From contig MKUQ01000004.1 of assembly GCA_001898645.1 (NCBI GenBank), positions 62,001-126,000 on the forward strand: 64,000 nt of DNA, in the 5' to 3' direction. The DNA comes from Burkholderiales bacterium 70-64 (GTDB taxonomy: Bacteria; Pseudomonadota; Gammaproteobacteria; Burkholderiales; Burkholderiaceae_E). Both the position numbers and the translations under genes were made by a program. Below, piece by piece: positions 19,031 through 28,123 of this stretch (its first letter is position 1; every line of letters starts with the position of its first letter). Under the pieces are notes generated by a model, which searched no databases, was not told the DNA's origin, and saw only the letters and a list, made by a program, of their open reading frames with translations.

Positions 19031-20041
19031 ATGAGACTCCCGTCCCGATTCGCAGCCGGCGCTCCGGGCCGGATCCTTGCCGCGCTGATGATTTTCGCCG
19101 CGCCCCCGGCCGCGCTGCCGGCACCGCCCGCGCCGCCCGATCCGCCCGTCTTCGTGCTGAATTCGCGCGACGCCACGGTCTCGCGGATCGACCGGCTCCG
19201 CTACGGCGAGCTCGGCCGCATCGAGGTCGGGCGCGAGCCGCACCACCTCTATCCCACGCCCGACGGCCGGTCGCTGATCGTGGCCAACGCGCTCAGCGAC
19301 GAGCTGTACTTCTTCGACCCGCTGAGCGGCGCGCTGCAGCGGCGCGTCGAGGGCATCGCCGATCCCTACCAGATCGGTTTCTCGCCCGACAACCACTGGT
19401 TCGTCGTGGCGGCGCTGCGGCTCGACCGCATCGACCTGTACCGCAACGAAGGCGGCACGCTGCGGCTGGCCGCACGCATCGACGCGCCCAAGGCGCCCAG
19501 CCACCTGTGGTTCTCGGCCGACAGCCGCTACGTCTTCGTCACGCTGCAGCAGAGCAGCGAGGTGGCGGCGATCGACCTGGCCACGCAGACGATGGCGTGG
19601 AAGCTGCCCACCGGGCGCCAGCCGGCCGGCATCGTCATGACGCCCGACGACCGCTACCTGCTGGTCGGGGTGATGGGCGAGGACTACGTCCAGGTGATCG
19701 ACTGGCGGGCGCGCCGGACGGTACGCCGCGTCGTCACCGGCAAGGGCGCGCACAATTTCCGCGGCCTGGGCGACCGGCGCCACCTGTTCGTGTCGAACCG
19801 GGTCGAGAACACCGTGTCCATCCTCGACATGGATACCCTGCAGGTGGTGGGGGCCATCCCGGTGCCGGGCGGCCCCGATTGTCTCGAGGTGACCGCCGAC
19901 CGGCGCGAGCTGTGGGTCACGCTGCGCTGGGCGCGCCAGGTGGCGGTGGTCGATCTCGGCCAGCGCCGCGTCGCGCGCACCATCCCGGTGGGCCGCTCGC
20001 CGCACGGCATCTATCTGCGCGACCGCGCACCGGTGCTTTGA
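19031..20041 (+). CDS. Periplasmic YVTN/YncE-type beta-propeller protein
   Basis: 336 residues with a signal peptide (about 1-33, ending in an Ala/Pro-rich region). Repeated blades follow, each with a pattern like GREPHHLYPTPDGRSLIVAN, FSPDNHWFVVAALRLDRID or MTPDDRYLLVGVMGEDYVQV. This is the YVTN family of surface or periplasmic beta-propellers, often partners of redox or envelope proteins. No haem motif or catalytic residue is evident. A polysaccharide deacetylase gene follows closely, suggesting an envelope function. Confidence 0.8.
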   Translation: MRLPSRFAAGAPGRILAALMIFAAPPAALPAPPAPPDPPVFVLNSRDATVSRIDRLRYGELGRIEVGREPHHLYPTPDGRSLIVANALSDELYFFDPLSGALQRRVEGIADPYQIGFSPDNHWFVVAALRLDRIDLYRNEGGTLRLAARIDAPKAPSHLWFSADSRYVFVTLQQSSEVAAIDLATQTMAWKLPTGRQPAGIVMTPDDRYLLVGVMGEDYVQVIDWRARRTVRRVVTGKGAHNFRGLGDRRHLFVSNRVENTVSILDMDTLQVVGAIPVPGGPDCLEVTADRRELWVTLRWARQVAVVDLGQRRVARTIPVGRSPHGIYLRDRAPVL

Positions 20042-20114
20042 TGTGCGGCCTTTGCCCGGTGCAGTCGCGGCGGGCGGCGGGCATGCCGCGCCCGGTGGAG
20101 CCGCTGGAGTGGCG

Positions 20115-21086
20115 GTGAGGATCCGCCCGTCGTCGCTGTGCTCGCCGCTGCGCCGGCGAAGCGCCGGCGGGCTCGGTGTGCTGGCTGCCTGCGGACTCGT
20201 GCGGTGGCCCGTGGCACTGGCTGCGTCGCCATCCGGCGCGGGCGAGGGCTCAGGCACAGGCGAGGGCGGTCGTCCCGGCCGAGGTGCTCGCCCCGCCGCC
20301 GGCTGCCGCGGCGTGGTGTACCTGACGCTGGACACCGGCAACATGGCCGAGGCGCAGCGCATCGCGGGCATGCTCGCGCGCCACGAGGTCAGGGCGACCT
20401 TCTTCCTCGCCAACGAGCGCACGCCGAACGGCGACCACGCGCTCGGGGCGGAGTGGGCGGATTACTGGCGCGGGCGCGTCGCGGAGGGGCACGTGTTCGG
20501 CTCGCACACCTTCGACCACGTGTACTTCCACGGCACGAATGTCGGCCCCGGCGGGCAGGTGCGCTTCGTCGTTCGCCCGCAGTTCGGCGTTTCGGCCGGG
20601 CGGACCCTGCACTGGAGCGCGGCCGACCTCTGCGCCGAGCTGCGGCGCGTCGACGATCGCTTCCGCGAGCTCACCGGCCGCGGCCTCGATCCGTTCTGGC
20701 GCGCGCCGGGCGGCCGGGTGCCGGCGGCGGCGATCGAGGCCGCGCGGCGCTGCGGCTACGCACATGTCGGCTGGACGCCGGCGGGCTTTCTCGGCGACGA
20801 GCTGTCGTCGCAGGCGCATCCGAACGAGCGGCTGCTCGCCGAGGCGCTGGCGCGCATCGGCGACGGCGACATCCTGCTCGCCCACCTGGGCATCTGGTCG
20901 CGGCGCGATCCGTACGCGCCGATGCTCGATCCGCTGATCGCCGGCCTGAAGGCGCGCGGCCTGTGCTTCGCCACCATCGACCGCCATCCGGCGTATCGCG
21001 GCCGGCCCCCGGTGCACGCGGCAGCGCCGGCCGGTGCGCCGGGCTCACCCTCGCCGGGCGCCTCGCGCGCCGAGGGCACACGGTGA
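20115..21086 (+). CDS. Polysaccharide deacetylase (NodB homology) family protein
   Basis: The product contains the NodB fold: GVVYLTLDTGNMAEAQRIAG near residue 68, the metal-binding GSHTFDH near residue 129 and FWRAPGGR near 190. Such enzymes remove N- or O-acetyl groups from surface polysaccharides or peptidoglycan. The usual TFDDG metal/base motif reads TLDTGN, so the second aspartate is replaced. A twin-arginine-free hydrophobic N-terminus suggests export. The GTG at 20115 is chosen for its GGAG five bases upstream; the frame is open back to a GTG at 20043. The stop overlaps the next gene. Confidence 0.75.
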   Translation: MRIRPSSLCSPLRRRSAGGLGVLAACGLVRWPVALAASPSGAGEGSGTGEGGRPGRGARPAAGCRGVVYLTLDTGNMAEAQRIAGMLARHEVRATFFLANERTPNGDHALGAEWADYWRGRVAEGHVFGSHTFDHVYFHGTNVGPGGQVRFVVRPQFGVSAGRTLHWSAADLCAELRRVDDRFRELTGRGLDPFWRAPGGRVPAAAIEAARRCGYAHVGWTPAGFLGDELSSQAHPNERLLAEALARIGDGDILLAHLGIWSRRDPYAPMLDPLIAGLKARGLCFATIDRHPAYRGRPPVHAAAPAGAPGSPSPGASRAEGTR

Positions 21087-22027
21087 TCGCTGCTGCCTTC
21101 GACCCGCTCGCGCGCATGCAGCAGTGGCTGTTCGAGTCGCTGGTGCAGCCGCTGCTGTTCGCCGCCGGCTGGATGCGCTACGAGGAGGAAGCGTTCGACG
21201 CGCTGGAGTGGCTGCCGATCGGCGTGCTCGAGGTGGCCCTGCTCGCGCTGGCGCTCGGCGCGCTGCAGCGCCGCTGGCCGGTCGAGGCGGTGCGCGATTG
21301 CGCCGCGGTGCGCACCGATATCGCCTATACGCTGCTGCATCGGCTGGGCCTGTTCCCGCTGCTGGCCTTCGCGCTGCTCGCACCAGGCTTCGACGCGATC
21401 GAGGCGCGCCTGCGCTGGCTGGGTGTATCGCGCTTCGACATCGAGCGCTGGCTGCCCGAGGCGGCCGCCCGGCCGATCCTGGTGTTCTTCGCCTACCTGG
21501 TCGTGCTCGACGCGGTGGACTACCTCATCCACCGCGGCCAGCATCGCTGGCGCTGGTGGTGGGCGCTGCATGCGGTGCATCACAGCCAGCGGCAGATGAC
21601 CATGTGGAGCGACAACCGCAACCACCTGATCGACGACCTGATCCGCGACGCGCTGCTGGCCGGCGTGGCGCTGGCGATCGGCGTGGCGCCCGGCCAGTTC
21701 GTGGCGCTGGTCGTGGCGGTGCGCCTGGTGCAGAGCCTGCAGCATGCCAACTTGAAGCTGCGCTTCGGGCGCATCGGCGAGCGGTTGCTGGTGAGTCCGT
21801 CGTATCACCGGCGCCACCACGCGATCGGCGTCGGCCACGAAGGCGCGGCGCGCGGCTGCAACTTCGGCGTGCTGTTCCCGTGGTGGGACATGCTCGCCGG
21901 CACCGCCGACTTCCGCCCCGGCTTCGTGCCCACCGGGATCCGCGACCAGCTCGATGGCCGCGACTACGGCCGCGGCTTCTGGTCGCAGCAGTGGCGGGCG
22001 CTGCTGCGCCTGGCCGGGCGCGGCTGA
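21083..22027 (+). CDS. Sterol desaturase / fatty acid hydroxylase family membrane protein
   Basis: 314-residue multi-pass membrane di-iron enzyme. The three histidine boxes are HRGQH near residue 150, HAVHH near residue 162 and HRRHH near residue 250, with four or more hydrophobic segments. Members hydroxylate or desaturate lipids, sterols or carotenoids; the bacterial substrate is unknown here. The GTG start overlaps the deacetylase stop (GTGA), with GAGGG just upstream, so translation is coupled. Confidence 0.85.
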   Translation: MIAAAFDPLARMQQWLFESLVQPLLFAAGWMRYEEEAFDALEWLPIGVLEVALLALALGALQRRWPVEAVRDCAAVRTDIAYTLLHRLGLFPLLAFALLAPGFDAIEARLRWLGVSRFDIERWLPEAAARPILVFFAYLVVLDAVDYLIHRGQHRWRWWWALHAVHHSQRQMTMWSDNRNHLIDDLIRDALLAGVALAIGVAPGQFVALVVAVRLVQSLQHANLKLRFGRIGERLLVSPSYHRRHHAIGVGHEGAARGCNFGVLFPWWDMLAGTADFRPGFVPTGIRDQLDGRDYGRGFWSQQWRALLRLAGRG

Positions 22028-22073
22028 GCGGCTTCCCGGCGGGGTATCGGCGGCTCGCGGCGGGTGCGCCCGG

Positions 22074-22079
22074 TATCAT
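22074..22079 (+). promoter_or_regulatory. Candidate -10 element of the EI24 gene
   Basis: TATCAT lies six bases before the ATG at 22086, in the context CGGTATCATCGC. There is no Shine-Dalgarno before this ATG. If the hexamer is used, the transcript would be leaderless. Confidence 0.35.
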
Positions 22080-22085
22080 CGCGTG

Positions 22086-22838
22086 ATGCAGAGAGTCTTC
22101 GCCGCGTTCGGGCGTGCCGTGCTCAGCCAGCTGCATCCGAAGATGCTGGCGTTGCTGGTCGTCCCGTTCCTGGTCGCGATCGTGTTCTGGATCGCCAGCG
22201 CCTTCCTGGTCTGGACGCCCTTCACCGGCTGGCTGCAGGACTGGCTGTTCGGCGGCGGGCTGGGCGGGCGGCTGGCCGACTGGGCCGCCGGCCACGGCAT
22301 GGCCGGGCTGCGCGAGTGGATCCCGGCGCTCGTCGCGCTGCTGGTGCTGGTGCCGATGATGTTCGCCACCGCGGTGGTGCTGGTCGCGGTGTTCGCGATG
22401 CCGGTCGTGATCCGCTTCCTGGGCGGCGGCGCCTACCGCGACGTGGAGCGCCGCGGCTCGCTGGCGCTGGCCGCCAGCGTGTGGAACGCGCTGTCGGCCG
22501 GCGTGCTGTTCGTGCTCGGCTACCTGGCGACGCTGCCGCTGTGGCTGATCCCGCCGCTGGCGCTGGTCGTGCCCTGGCTGTGGTGGAGCTGGCTGACCGC
22601 GCGCACGATGCGCTTCGACAGCCTGGCCGAGCACGCCTCGGGCGAGGAGCGCCGCGCCGCGATCGCGCTGCAGCGCCGCGAGTACTTCGCGCTCGCCCTG
22701 CTGGTCGGCGCGCTCAACTACGTGCCGCCGCTGTTCCTCGTCACGCCGGTGCTCTCGGCGCTGGCCTTCGGGCACTATTCGCTGGCACTGCTGCGCGAGC
22801 GCCGCGCTGCGCCGGTGCTCGCGGGAGGCAATGCATGA
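22086..22838 (+). CDS. EI24-domain (CysZ-like) membrane protein
   Basis: 250 residues with about four hydrophobic spans (LALLVVPFLVAIVFWIASAF, ALVALLVLVPMMFATAVVLV, WNALSAGVLFVLGYLATLPL and a C-terminal one). The pattern fits the EI24/CysZ family, some members of which are sulfate channels; the exact role here is unknown. The start at 22086 lacks a Shine-Dalgarno but is preceded by a -10-like TATCAT. Its end overlaps the next gene by four bases. Confidence 0.75.
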   Translation: MQRVFAAFGRAVLSQLHPKMLALLVVPFLVAIVFWIASAFLVWTPFTGWLQDWLFGGGLGGRLADWAAGHGMAGLREWIPALVALLVLVPMMFATAVVLVAVFAMPVVIRFLGGGAYRDVERRGSLALAASVWNALSAGVLFVLGYLATLPLWLIPPLALVVPWLWWSWLTARTMRFDSLAEHASGEERRAAIALQRREYFALALLVGALNYVPPLFLVTPVLSALAFGHYSLALLRERRAAPVLAGGNA

Positions 22839-23638
22839 ACGGGGGCACGCTCTCCGAGCCGGTCTTCGGCCTGATCGTCGTCGGCGACGAGATCCTTTCC
22901 GGCAAGCGGCAGGACAAGCATTTCCCGCGCGTGGTCGAGATGCTCGCCGGGCGCGGCCTGCAGCTGTCGTGGGCGCACTATGTCGGCGACGACCGGGCGC
23001 GGCTCACCCGCGTGCTGGCGCGCAGCTTCGCCTCCGGCGACACGGTGTTCTGCACCGGCGGCATCGGCGCCACGCCCGACGACCACACGCGCCAGGCCGC
23101 GGCGGCTGCGCTCGGTGTGGAGCTGGTGCTGCACCCCGAGGCGGCCAGGTTGATCGCAGAGCGCACCGCCGAGATGGCCCGCGACGACCGCAGGAGCGCC
23201 GACATGTCGCTGCCGGAGAACCGGCAGCGCCTGAAGATGGGCGAGTTTCCCGCCGGTGCGGAAATCGTGCCCAACCCCTACAACAAGATTCCCGGCTTCG
23301 CCATCCGCAACCACTTCTTCGTGCCCGGGTTCCCGGTGATGGCCTGGCCGATGATCGAATCGCTGCTCGATACGCGCTTCGCGCACCTGTTTCATCGCGA
23401 GCGGCGCGCCGAGCGTTCGTTCCTGGTGTTCGAGCTGGCCGAGTCGACCGCCACGCCCCTGATGGAGCGCATCGAGCAGGCCTTCCCGGGCGTGCGCGTG
23501 TTCAGCCTGCCTTCGGTGGGCGAGAACGGCGTGCGCCGCCACATCGAGCTCGGCGTCAAGGGGCCGGCGGCGCTGGTGGCGCAGGCCTACGAGCGCCTCG
23601 AGGCGGGCGTGCGCGAGCTGGGCGGCGAGATCCGTTAG
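22835..23638 (+). CDS. CinA-N / MoaB-like molybdopterin-binding domain protein
   Basis: 267-residue stand-alone member of the competence/damage-inducible protein A N-terminal family. FGLIVVGDEILSGKRQDKHF and TVFCTGGIGATPDDHTRQAA are the MoaB-like signature. The second (nicotinamide mononucleotide deamidase) CinA domain is absent. The start overlaps the preceding gene with GGGAGG upstream. The TAG stop lies inside the repeat that also ends the downstream oxidoreductase gene. Confidence 0.88.
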   Translation: MNGGTLSEPVFGLIVVGDEILSGKRQDKHFPRVVEMLAGRGLQLSWAHYVGDDRARLTRVLARSFASGDTVFCTGGIGATPDDHTRQAAAAALGVELVLHPEAARLIAERTAEMARDDRRSADMSLPENRQRLKMGEFPAGAEIVPNPYNKIPGFAIRNHFFVPGFPVMAWPMIESLLDTRFAHLFHRERRAERSFLVFELAESTATPLMERIEQAFPGVRVFSLPSVGENGVRRHIELGVKGPAALVAQAYERLEAGVRELGGEIR

Positions 23639-23659
23639 GGCCTGTTCATCCTGCGATCG
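23635..23659. repeat. Left copy of a 25-bp inverted repeat flanking the oxidoreductase gene
   Basis: Begins TTAGGGCCTGTTCATCC. The complement of 27340-27364 matches it at 23 of 25 positions. It supplies the stop codon of the CinA-like gene. Seventeen bases of the same sequence recur at 39276-39292. Confidence 0.75.
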
Positions 23660-23723
23660 TCCCCGCGTGAACCCGAAAACAGCACGCAAGACGGACCGCC
23701 GGCCGCGCAGTGAGGAGACGCAG

Positions 23724-26700
23724 ATGAACGCACCGGTCGATCCGGTTCTTCGGGAAACATCCATCGACGACCGCTACGATGCCGAGGCGGGCCGCGTGTA
23801 CCTCACCGGCACGCAGGCGCTGGTGCGCCTGCCGCTGATGCAGCGCCGGCGCGACCTCGCCGCGGGCCTGAACACCGCCGGCTACATCTCGGGCTATCGC
23901 GGCTCGCCGGTGGGCGGCTACGACCTGGCGCTGTGGAAGGCGCAGCAGCGGCTCGATGCGCACCACGTCCGCTTCGTGCCGGGGCTCAACGAAGACCTCG
24001 CGGCCACCGCGATCTGGGGCACCCAGCAGCTCGAGGCGTTCCCGGGCGCGAAGTACGACGGCGTGTTCGCCATCTGGTACGGCAAGGGGCCGGGCGTCGA
24101 TCGCAGCGGCGACGCCCTGCGCCACGCCAACCAGGCCGGCAGCTCCAGGCACGGCGGCGTGCTCGCGGTGGCCGGCGACGACCACGGCGCCAAGTCCTCC
24201 ACCATGGCCGCGCAGACCGACTTCGTGTTCCAGGCAGTGGGCATTCCGGTGCTCGCGCCGGCCACCGTGCAGGACTATCTCGACCTCGGGCTGCACGGCT
24301 TCGCGATGTCGCGCTTCAGCGGCCTGTGGGTGGGCATGAAGGCGGTCACCGACACCATCGAGGCCGCCGGCATCGCCGACGTCTCGCCCGGGCGCCTGCG
24401 CATCGAGCTGCCGGCCGACTGCCCGATGCCGCCCGGCGGGTTGAACCTGCGCTGGCCGGAAGGATCGTTCCTCGAGCTCGAGCAGCGTCTGGTGCGCTGG
24501 AAGCTGCCTGCGGCGCTCGCCTACGCGCGCGCCAACCGGCTCGACGCCCACGTGTTCGGCCGCCCCGACGGCGAGCCCGCGCGCCTGGGCATCGTCACCA
24601 CCGGCAAGAGCTGGCTCGACGTCATGCAGGCGCTCGCCGACCTGGGCATCGAGGAGGCCGATGCGCGCGCCGCCGGCCTCAAGGTATGGAAGGTGGCCAT
24701 GCCGTGGCCGCTCGAGCCCGAGGGGCTGCGCGCCTTCGCAGCGGGCTGCGAGGAGCTGCTGGTGATCGAGGAGAAGCGCGCGCTCGTCGAAACCCAGCTC
24801 AAGGAGGCGCTCTACGCGCTCGCCGAGCGTCCGCGCATCGTGGGCAAGGCCGACGAGCGCGGCGCCCCGCTGGTGCCCGACTACGGCGAGCTGACGCCGG
24901 CGCTGTGCGCGCGGCTGATCGCGGCGCGCCTGGCCCGCCGGCCGGAGCAGGCGGCCGATGCGCGCGGCGCGCTGCCGGCGGCCGCGGCCGCGCGCATCGC
25001 GGCGCGGCTGGCGCGCCTCGATGCCAAGGAGAAGGCCGCCCCGGTCTCACGTCCCGCGATCGAGCGCATCCCGTACTTCTGCTCGGGCTGTCCGCACAAC
25101 ACCTCGACCCGCGTGCCGGAGGGCTCGCGCGCGCTGGCCGGCATCGGCTGCCACACCATGGCGATGTGGATGGGCCGCTCCACGGCCACCTTCACGCACA
25201 TGGGCGGCGAGGGCATGACCTGGGTCGGGCAGGCCCCGTTCAGCGAAACCAGGCACGTGTTCCAGAACCTCGGCGACGGCACGTACTTCCACTCCGGGTC
25301 GCTGGCGATCCGCCACGCGGTCGCCACCAGGACGCCGATCACCTACAAGATCCTGTTCAACGACGCGGTGGCGATGACCGGCGGCCAGAAGCACGATGGC
25401 GCGCTCACCCCGCGCATGATCGCGCAGCAGGTGCGCGCCGAGGGCGTGCGCAAGGTGGTGGTGGTCAGCGACGAGCCCGGCAAGTATCCGGCGGGCCATT
25501 TCGATGCCGACGTCGCCGTGCATCACCGCAGCCGGCTCGACGAGGTGCAGCGCGAGCTGCGCGAGTATCCGGACGTGTCGGTGCTGATCTACGACCAGAC
25601 CTGCGCGGCCGAGAAGCGGCGCCGGCGCAAGCGCGGCGAGTTCCCCGATCCGCCGCGCCGGGTCTTCATCAACGAGGCGGTGTGCGAGGGCTGCGGCGAC
25701 TGCGGCGTGCAGTCGAACTGCGTGTCGATCGAGCCGGTGGAGACCGAGTTCGGCCGCAAGCGGGCGATCAACCAGTCGTCGTGCAACAAGGACTACTCCT
25801 GCGTCGAGGGCTTCTGCCCGAGCTTCGTCACCGTGCACGGCGGGCAGCTGCGCCGCAGGCCGGCGGCCGCGCATCCTGCGGTGCCGGCCCGTGGTGCGGC
25901 GCCGGCGGCGCAGCAGGCGCACCCCGCCGCGCCGGCGGCCGCAGCGGCCGCACTCGCGGCCGGCCCGGGCTCGCCGGCGGCCGGCCTGCCGCCGGCGCAG
26001 CAGCCGGCGATCCGCGGCAGCTACGGCCTGCTGGTGACCGGCATCGGCGGCACCGGCGTGGTCACCGTCGGCCAGCTGCTCGGCATGGCCGCGCATCTCG
26101 AAGGCAAAGGCGTGACCGTGCTCGACGTGACCGGGCTGGCGCAGAAGAACGGCGCGGTGATGAGCTTCGTGCGCTTCGCCGCGTCCGGAGAGCCGCTGTA
26201 CGCGCCGCGCATCGGCGTGGCCTCGGCCGACGCGGTGCTCGGCTGCGACGTGGTAGTCACCGCCGGGCGCGAGGCGCTGGCGCGCATGAGCGAAGGCCAC
26301 ACACGCGTCGTGGTCAACGTCGCGAGCACGCCCACGGCCGACTTCACCCGCGATCCGGACTGGAAGTTTCCGCTCGGCGCCATGGAGTCGGCGATCGTCG
26401 ATGCGACGGGTGCGGACCGCGCATGGTTCGTCGACGCCAGCCGGCTGGCGGCGGCCTTGCTGGGCGACGCGATCGCGACCAACCTGTTCATGCTCGGCTA
26501 CGCCTGGCAGCGCGGCCTGATACCGCTGTCGGCCGCTGCCATCGAGCGCGCCATCGAGCTCAACGAGGTGGCGATCGAGCAGAACAAGGCGGCCTTCGCA
26601 TGGGGCCGTGTCGCGGCGGTCGATCCCGCGCGCGTCGAGGCGGCCGCCGAGCCGGCGGGCCCGCCGCCGGTGTCGCACCGCCTGTCCGGCTCGCTCGAGG

Positions 26701-27353
26701 AGATCGTCGCGCGTCGCATCGACGCGCTGGTCGACTACCAGGACGAGCGCTACGCGCGCAGCTATGCCGCCCTGGTCGAGCGGGTGCGCCTCGCCGAGGC
26801 GGCGCTGCTCGGCGACGGGGCGCCGCTGCAACTCACCGAGGCGGTGGCGCGCAACCTGTTCAGGGTGATGGCCTGCAAGGACGAGTACGAAGTGGCGCGA
26901 CTCTACAGCAGCGGCGCGTTCATGGCGCAGGTGCACGAGCGTTTCGAGGGCGATTTCCGGCTCGGCCTCCATCTTGCGCCGCCGCTGCTGGCGCGGCGCA
27001 ATGCGCGCGGCGAGCTGATCAAGCGCGAATACGGCCCGTGGGTCTTCGGGGCGTTGAAGGTGCTTGCCCGTCTCAAGGGATTGCGAGGCACGGTGCTCGA
27101 TCCGTTCGGATACAGCGCCGAGCGGCGCGCGGAGCGCCGGCTGATCGCCGACTACCGGGCCGGCGTGGAGCGCCTGCTGGCCTCGCTCACGCGCGAACGC
27201 CTGCCGCTGGCGGTGCGCATCGCCTCGATCCCGGAGGAGATCCGCGGCTTCGGCCACGTGAAGGAGCGCAACCTGCAGGTGGCGCTCGAGCGCGAGCGCC
27301 GGCTGTGGAGCGAACTCGACGCAGTGCGCAAGCCCACCTCGATCGCAGGGTGA
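23724..27353 (+). CDS. Indolepyruvate ferredoxin oxidoreductase, fused alpha-gamma form
   Basis: 1209-residue fused 2-oxoacid:ferredoxin oxidoreductase that oxidatively decarboxylates aryl-pyruvates to aryl-acetyl-CoA, giving reduced ferredoxin. In order: a pyrimidine-binding/PFOR-like domain (about 20-400, with GYISGYRGSPVGGYD), a TPP-binding domain (about 440-640), a ferredoxin-like cluster region (EAVCEGCGDCGVQSNC near 653), an Ala/Pro-rich linker (about 711-762), and the gamma domain (LLVTGIGGTGVVTVGQLLGM). The ATG at 23724 has GAGGAG upstream; a GTG at 23667 is possible. The 3' end lies inside an inverted repeat. Confidence 0.93.
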   Translation: MNAPVDPVLRETSIDDRYDAEAGRVYLTGTQALVRLPLMQRRRDLAAGLNTAGYISGYRGSPVGGYDLALWKAQQRLDAHHVRFVPGLNEDLAATAIWGTQQLEAFPGAKYDGVFAIWYGKGPGVDRSGDALRHANQAGSSRHGGVLAVAGDDHGAKSSTMAAQTDFVFQAVGIPVLAPATVQDYLDLGLHGFAMSRFSGLWVGMKAVTDTIEAAGIADVSPGRLRIELPADCPMPPGGLNLRWPEGSFLELEQRLVRWKLPAALAYARANRLDAHVFGRPDGEPARLGIVTTGKSWLDVMQALADLGIEEADARAAGLKVWKVAMPWPLEPEGLRAFAAGCEELLVIEEKRALVETQLKEALYALAERPRIVGKADERGAPLVPDYGELTPALCARLIAARLARRPEQAADARGALPAAAAARIAARLARLDAKEKAAPVSRPAIERIPYFCSGCPHNTSTRVPEGSRALAGIGCHTMAMWMGRSTATFTHMGGEGMTWVGQAPFSETRHVFQNLGDGTYFHSGSLAIRHAVATRTPITYKILFNDAVAMTGGQKHDGALTPRMIAQQVRAEGVRKVVVVSDEPGKYPAGHFDADVAVHHRSRLDEVQRELREYPDVSVLIYDQTCAAEKRRRRKRGEFPDPPRRVFINEAVCEGCGDCGVQSNCVSIEPVETEFGRKRAINQSSCNKDYSCVEGFCPSFVTVHGGQLRRRPAAAHPAVPARGAAPAAQQAHPAAPAAAAAALAAGPGSPAAGLPPAQQPAIRGSYGLLVTGIGGTGVVTVGQLLGMAAHLEGKGVTVLDVTGLAQKNGAVMSFVRFAASGEPLYAPRIGVASADAVLGCDVVVTAGREALARMSEGHTRVVVNVASTPTADFTRDPDWKFPLGAMESAIVDATGADRAWFVDASRLAAALLGDAIATNLFMLGYAWQRGLIPLSAAAIERAIELNEVAIEQNKAAFAWGRVAAVDPARVEAAAEPAGPPPVSHRLSGSLEEIVARRIDALVDYQDERYARSYAALVERVRLAEAALLGDGAPLQLTEAVARNLFRVMACKDEYEVARLYSSGAFMAQVHERFEGDFRLGLHLAPPLLARRNARGELIKREYGPWVFGALKVLARLKGLRGTVLDPFGYSAERRAERRLIADYRAGVERLLASLTRERLPLAVRIASIPEEIRGFGHVKERNLQVALERERRLWSELDAVRKPTSIAG

Positions 27354-27364
27354 ACAGGCCTTAA
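27340..27364. repeat. Right copy of the 25-bp inverted repeat
   Basis: Contains CAGGGTGAACAGGCCTTAA. It is the reverse complement, with two mismatches, of 23635-23659. It encodes the last residues (SIAG) and the TGA stop of the oxidoreductase. Confidence 0.75.
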
Positions 27365-27462
27365 TAACCAGACGTTAATTGCATCCACGCGAATGCGTCG
27401 ATCATGGCGCTCGCGTCGCCGCATGCCTATCGTCGTTCTTTCCGCTTCATCTGGAGAACGAC

Positions 27463-28104
27463 ATGACGATTCGGCTGGGCGACAAGGCGCCCGATTTCGA
27501 ACAGGACTCTTCCATCGGGACGATCAGGTTCCACCAGTGGGCGGGCAACTCCTGGGTGGTGCTGTTCTCCCATCCGGCCGATTTCACGCCGATCTGCACC
27601 ACCGAGCTGGGCCTCACCGCGAAGCTCCAGTCGGAGTTCGCCAAGCGCAACGTGAAAGCGATCGCGCTTTCGGTCGATCCAGTCGACAGCCACCGCCGCT
27701 GGATCACGGACATCAACGAGACGCAGAAGACCGTGGTCGGCTTCCCGATCATCGCCGATGCCGATCGCAAGGTCTCCGAGCTGTACGACATGATCCATCC
27801 CGGCCAGTCGACCACGGTGACGGTGCGCTCGGTGTTCATCATCGACCCCGCGAAGACCGTGCGCCTGATCCTCACCTATCCCCTGAACGTGGGGCGCAAT
27901 TTCGACGAGATCCTGCGCGCTATCGATGCCCTGCAGCTGGTCGACGCCCACGGCGTGGCCACGCCGGGCAACTGGCACGAGGGCGACGACGTCGTCATCC
28001 CGACCTCGATCCAGGACGAGGCCGAGATCAGGCAGAGGTTCCCCAAGGGATACAAGGCGCTGCGCCCCTACCTGCGCCTGACGCCGCAGCCGGGCCGGCC
28101 TTGA
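27463..28104 (+). CDS. 1-Cys peroxiredoxin (Prx6 type)
   Basis: 213-residue thiol peroxidase that reduces peroxides through one catalytic cysteine. The active-site signature HPADFTPICTTELG places the peroxidatic Cys at residue 45, with the conserved Pro and Thr. The C-terminal dimerisation part (PTSIQDEAEIRQRFPKGYKA) is complete and no resolving cysteine is visible. CTGGAGAACGAC precedes the ATG. It ends 19 bases before cysJ, so the two are probably co-transcribed. The upstream gap contains an AT-rich patch (27361-27382). Confidence 0.93.
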   Translation: MTIRLGDKAPDFEQDSSIGTIRFHQWAGNSWVVLFSHPADFTPICTTELGLTAKLQSEFAKRNVKAIALSVDPVDSHRRWITDINETQKTVVGFPIIADADRKVSELYDMIHPGQSTTVTVRSVFIIDPAKTVRLILTYPLNVGRNFDEILRAIDALQLVDAHGVATPGNWHEGDDVVIPTSIQDEAEIRQRFPKGYKALRPYLRLTPQPGRP

Positions 28105-28123
28105 GAGGCGGGGGCGCACGGCG

